From assembly GCA_051652245.1 (NCBI GenBank), contig JBOFTV010000037.1, forward strand, positions 1-16,757: a stretch of 16,757 nucleotides of DNA, in the 5' to 3' direction. Under the pieces are notes generated by a model that was not told the DNA's origin, did not search any database, and was given only the letters and a program-made list of their open reading frames with translations. Origin of the DNA: BHER01 sp051652245 (lineage in GTDB: Bacteria; Bacillota_I; Bacilli_A; Culicoidibacterales; Culicoidibacteraceae). Position 1 is the stretch's first letter; every line of letters starts with the position of its first letter. This document shows, one piece after another, positions 14,478 through 16,757 of this stretch. Both the position numbers and the translations under genes were made by a program.

Positions 14478-15374
14478 ATGCAAATTGTTGAATTTGATAA
14501 AGTGGGAAAAAAATATGGAAACAAGCAAATATTAGAAGGGATTACATTTGCAATAAACAAAGGAGAAATTGTTGGTTTAATTGGAGAAAACGGTTCAGGA
14601 AAAACAACAATTATGAAAGTTCTTCTTGGTTTAGCTAGAGTGACAGTAGGAAAGAAGTGCGTTTTTGGGCAAGAAATATTAGCTCCGAAGATGTATGAAC
14701 AGATTGGAGCACTTATCGAGGCCCCAGTTTTTTATGAAGGAATGACAGGGTATCAAAATCTTGTGTTACATCTTGATTATATGGGGCAGCTTGAACATTT
14801 TTCAGTCACTGATACCCTAGAAATGGTGGGGCTCGATGAAGAAATAATGCGTAAAAGGAAAGTGAAGAAATATTCTTTAGGTATGCGTCAACGTTTAGCA
14901 ATTGCGAGAGCTATTATCCACAAACCTAAATTGGTTGTTTTAGATGAGCCAATTAATGGTCTTGACCCGCAGGGAATTATCGATATGCGGCATTTATTTC
15001 GCCGACTTCAGGAAGAAAATGGAATGACTTTTTTAATCTCAAGCCATATTTTGAATGAATTAGAAATGCTAGCTTCAAAAATAATACTAATTAGGGATGG
15101 AAAAATAGTTTCAGTCTTTGAAATAAATGAAAATCAAGAGGAGTATTTTATTCTGCAAACGAACAATATTGATTTATTACTAGAGAAACTCGAAGGCTAT
15201 AAAGATAAAATTAATTATGAAAATAAAAAGGGCGAGATAGTGTTTCTTGGACAAAACCGCCTTGTAATAGAGCAAATTATCAATGAGAACAAGGAACTTA
15301 TTAGTGGCTATTATAGCAAAAAAGCTACCTTGGAACAACGGTATTTAGATAGTCTACAATCATTAGGGAGGTGA
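14478..15374 (+). CDS. ABC transporter ATPase, BcrA/LanF type
   Basis: This 298-residue ATPase energises the two flanking permeases. It has Walker A GENGSGKTT (about residues 36-44), the signature YSLGMRQRLAIARA, Walker B LVVLDEPINGLDP and the H-loop SSHIL. Where most ABC proteins have a Q-loop Gln, the sequence reads LIEAPVFYEGMT, the Glu variant (E-loop) known from lantibiotic-immunity ATPases such as NisF and SpaF and from bacitracin-resistance BcrA. The C-terminal 80 residues form the accessory domain of this subfamily. GAGAGGAG precedes the ATG by about eight bases. The stop is close to the next permease start. The role is probably expulsion of a membrane-active peptide; the substrate cannot be read from sequence. 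Confidence 0.9.
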   Translation: MQIVEFDKVGKKYGNKQILEGITFAINKGEIVGLIGENGSGKTTIMKVLLGLARVTVGKKCVFGQEILAPKMYEQIGALIEAPVFYEGMTGYQNLVLHLDYMGQLEHFSVTDTLEMVGLDEEIMRKRKVKKYSLGMRQRLAIARAIIHKPKLVVLDEPINGLDPQGIIDMRHLFRRLQEENGMTFLISSHILNELEMLASKIILIRDGKIVSVFEINENQEEYFILQTNNIDLLLEKLEGYKDKINYENKKGEIVFLGQNRLVIEQIINENKELISGYYSKKATLEQRYLDSLQSLGR

Positions 15375-15379
15375 TGGGA

Positions 15380-16069
15380 ATGGTGCAAGACATAAGGCGT
15401 TATTTTTACTATAAGAGTTATCAAGCAGTAATTTTTATTCCACTGTTGTACTTTGGATTAATGTTAATAACTATTTTATTTAATAATCAGACAGTAGCAA
15501 CGGTAGAAATGAATATTGAGGGGACAATACCAAGTTATTTTGTAATTTTTATTCCGTTTCAATTATTCATTGCGAGTTTAAATATTTATGAAGCTTTTTT
15601 AACTGAGCAGAAAGCAGTGATGCATAAGCTTTACCCACTCAAAAGTACGCGACTGTCAGACAATAACATGATTATAGCTAGTATTTTTATCTTTTTTATT
15701 AATTTTATTGCTATTTTGCTTTACGAAGTAAGTGTCATGGTAGTCAAAGGGAGCTTTTTACCAGAAATACTTTTATCAAGTTTTTTTACTTTGCTTATTT
15801 TATTTCCAATAACACTTATCTACATAATATTATTCACAAGTGCCCTCACAGTTTTGGCAAGAAGTAAGGTGTTTATTTTTATTTTGCCTATTGTGCTAGT
15901 ATTAATAAATATGTTGGGTGGCGCATTGAGCCCATTGACGCTGATTGCTTTTGGAAAAGTAAGTGACTTGGCTCGCACGGCTCCAATTCTATTTTTTGTG
16001 GGGCAACTAGTTATTATTCTAGTGTTAAGAATTCTGGCTAAACAGAAAGTGACTAATTTTTTTAATTAA
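15380..16069 (+). CDS. Second ABC-2 type permease subunit (LanE/G-like)
   Basis: This 229-residue membrane protein has six hydrophobic segments, including VIFIPLLYFGLMLITILF, YFVIFIPFQLFIASLNIY, IIASIFIFFINFIAILLY, LLILFPITLIYIILFTSALTVL, VFIFILPIVLVLINMLGGAL and ILFFVGQLVIILVLRILA. GGGAGG is eight bases upstream of this ATG; GTG 15371 and ATG 15374 are too close to that box. It follows the ATPase directly, so permease-ATPase-permease forms one coupled unit. A terminator follows. Confidence 0.78.
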   Translation: MVQDIRRYFYYKSYQAVIFIPLLYFGLMLITILFNNQTVATVEMNIEGTIPSYFVIFIPFQLFIASLNIYEAFLTEQKAVMHKLYPLKSTRLSDNNMIIASIFIFFINFIAILLYEVSVMVVKGSFLPEILLSSFFTLLILFPITLIYIILFTSALTVLARSKVFIFILPIVLVLINMLGGALSPLTLIAFGKVSDLARTAPILFFVGQLVIILVLRILAKQKVTNFFN

Positions 16070-16107
16070 TAGTTCATATATGATGCTAATTCCAGACAAG
16101 AAAATTA

Positions 16108-16158
16108 TAAAATGAGTTGCTAGATGGGCTATAGAAAAGCTTTCTGCACTCATTTTTT
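16108..16158 (+). terminator. Terminator after the ABC transporter operon
   Basis: AAATGAG (16110-16116) pairs with CTCATTT (16149-16155), and TGC with GCA inside it. A small AGAAA/TTTCT hairpin lies within the loop. The T run covers 16153-16158. The long interior makes it less certain than a simple hairpin. Confidence 0.65.
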
Positions 16159-16361
16159 ACTATGTGAAAATCATGGTGTAGATTAATAATTAGCTTTCCG
16201 TAGTTTTAATAAAAGACAATGATATTGTCACAAGTCCCGGAGATGAGTTTATTAAAACATCTCTGAAATAGTTGATGAGAGTATGGAATTAGCAAAAATA
16301 CTGATTAAAAAGTACGCTAGTTCTTGTATTAAAAGTCATTTTATGTTAATATTATACAGTT
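16159..16361. other. Intergenic stretch with possible coding debris and a candidate promoter
   Basis: Reading on the plus strand, DNDIVTSPGDEFIKTSL ends at a stop near 16270. A one-base shift continues as EIVDESMELAKILIKKYA. This suggests a decayed gene end, but I cannot name it and the stretch is short. CGGAGATG (16238-16245) and CATCTCTG (16258-16265) form an 8-bp inverted repeat with one G-T pair and no T run. TTGTAT (16324-16329) and TAATAT (16347-16352) could be the promoter of the nuclease gene. Confidence 0.35.
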
Positions 16362-16757
16362 ATGAAAAAAAAAAGAAAAACGAATTATAATAAAGAATTA
16401 AAAAAAAGTATGAGAAAATATCCGCTATTGGGAATTGTAATAATATTACTTTCAACAATTGCATATAATGTTTTTGATGAGGATGTTAAAACGAGTGGTT
16501 TCCCCGATGCTAATGCACCTGGGAAAATTAACTTGCACCACTGTATTGATGGCGATACGGCATCTTTTTTAATTGATGGTGCAAAAACTAAGGTTCGCTT
16601 TTCAGGTGTTAATACACCAGAATTTTCTAAAACTAAACAAGAAGAATTCGGGGAGCAAGCAGCAGATTATACTTGTGATGCTCTCACTCACGCCCAAAAT
16701 ATTTCAGTGGTTTGGGACACAACCCAGAAACTGTCATATGATCGAAAAGTTGGGATT
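16362..16757 (+). CDS. Membrane-anchored thermonuclease-like (SNase) protein, 3' end outside window
   Basis: The first 132 residues are visible. A basic N-terminus (MKKKRKTNYNKELKKSMRK) is followed by one hydrophobic segment (about residues 21-37, LLGIVIILLSTIAYNVF) acting as signal or membrane anchor. From about residue 55 the Staphylococcus nuclease fold begins: C-IDGDTASFLI, K-VRFSGVNTPE with the expected catalytic Arg and Glu, EFGEQAADYT, and YDRKVGI near the second active-site Arg. It probably degrades or processes DNA/RNA outside the cell membrane. No ribosome binding site precedes this ATG. An in-frame ATG at 16410 (MRKYPLLG) also lacks one. Codons 2-4 lie in a run of ten A. Confidence 0.88.
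   Translation, partial: MKKKRKTNYNKELKKSMRKYPLLGIVIILLSTIAYNVFDEDVKTSGFPDANAPGKINLHHCIDGDTASFLIDGAKTKVRFSGVNTPEFSKTKQEEFGEQAADYTCDALTHAQNISVVWDTTQKLSYDRKVGI

Overview
The window is a piece of low-GC Bacillota (Firmicutes) chromosome. Strong GGAGG-type ribosome binding sites, purine-rich coding strands, an L10 leader, a SAM-I riboswitch and the order cmk-der-gpsA-hup all point to Bacilli or an Erysipelotrichia-like relative. TGG encodes Trp and TGA is used as a stop, so this is not a TGA=Trp mollicute. The genus cannot be named from the sequence.

Layout. (1) 1-2031: the 3' end of a KDPG aldolase of the DgaF type, a PfkB sugar kinase (probably 2-keto-3-deoxygluconate kinase) and a GntR/UTRA repressor. 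Together they form the end of a catabolic operon feeding an Entner-Doudoroff-type cleavage. (2) 2056-3198: an excellent promoter, an L10 leader with an attenuator-like terminator, rplJ, rplL and a strong terminator. (3) 3225-3537: rpmB on the minus strand with its own promoter and terminator. (4) 3540-3867: no convincing gene. (5) 3868-4161: a minus-strand single-cluster ferredoxin with its own promoter. (6) 4204-8573: a probable operon of an unrecognised tail-anchored coiled-coil protein, cmk, der and gpsA. (7) 8634-10328: hup, then a SAM-I riboswitch with transcription terminator, then metK. (8) 10366-13000: a cre-like box, a promoter, pfkA-pyk and a terminator. This is a glycolytic pair probably under catabolite control.

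From about 13000 the character changes from core to accessory. There is a pure hexanucleotide microsatellite (8 x ACATAT), then the frameshifted remnant of an ABC exporter nucleotide-binding domain, then an intact permease-ATPase-permease set. That set resembles lantibiotic/bacitracin self-protection transporters (BcrA/LanF type). I read it as what may remain of a peptide export and immunity locus, or a stand-alone peptide-resistance pump. A terminator follows, then about 200 bases with possible coding debris. The window ends in a membrane-anchored Staphylococcus-nuclease-like gene that is cut by the window edge and has no visible ribosome binding site.

Most of the window is ordinary housekeeping DNA. 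The items most worth a second look are the unknown tail-anchored protein upstream of cmk, the decayed exporter plus microsatellite next to an intact LanFEG-like pump, the altered G4 motif (NFLD) in the first GTPase domain of Der, and two lost conserved basic residues in L7/L12.
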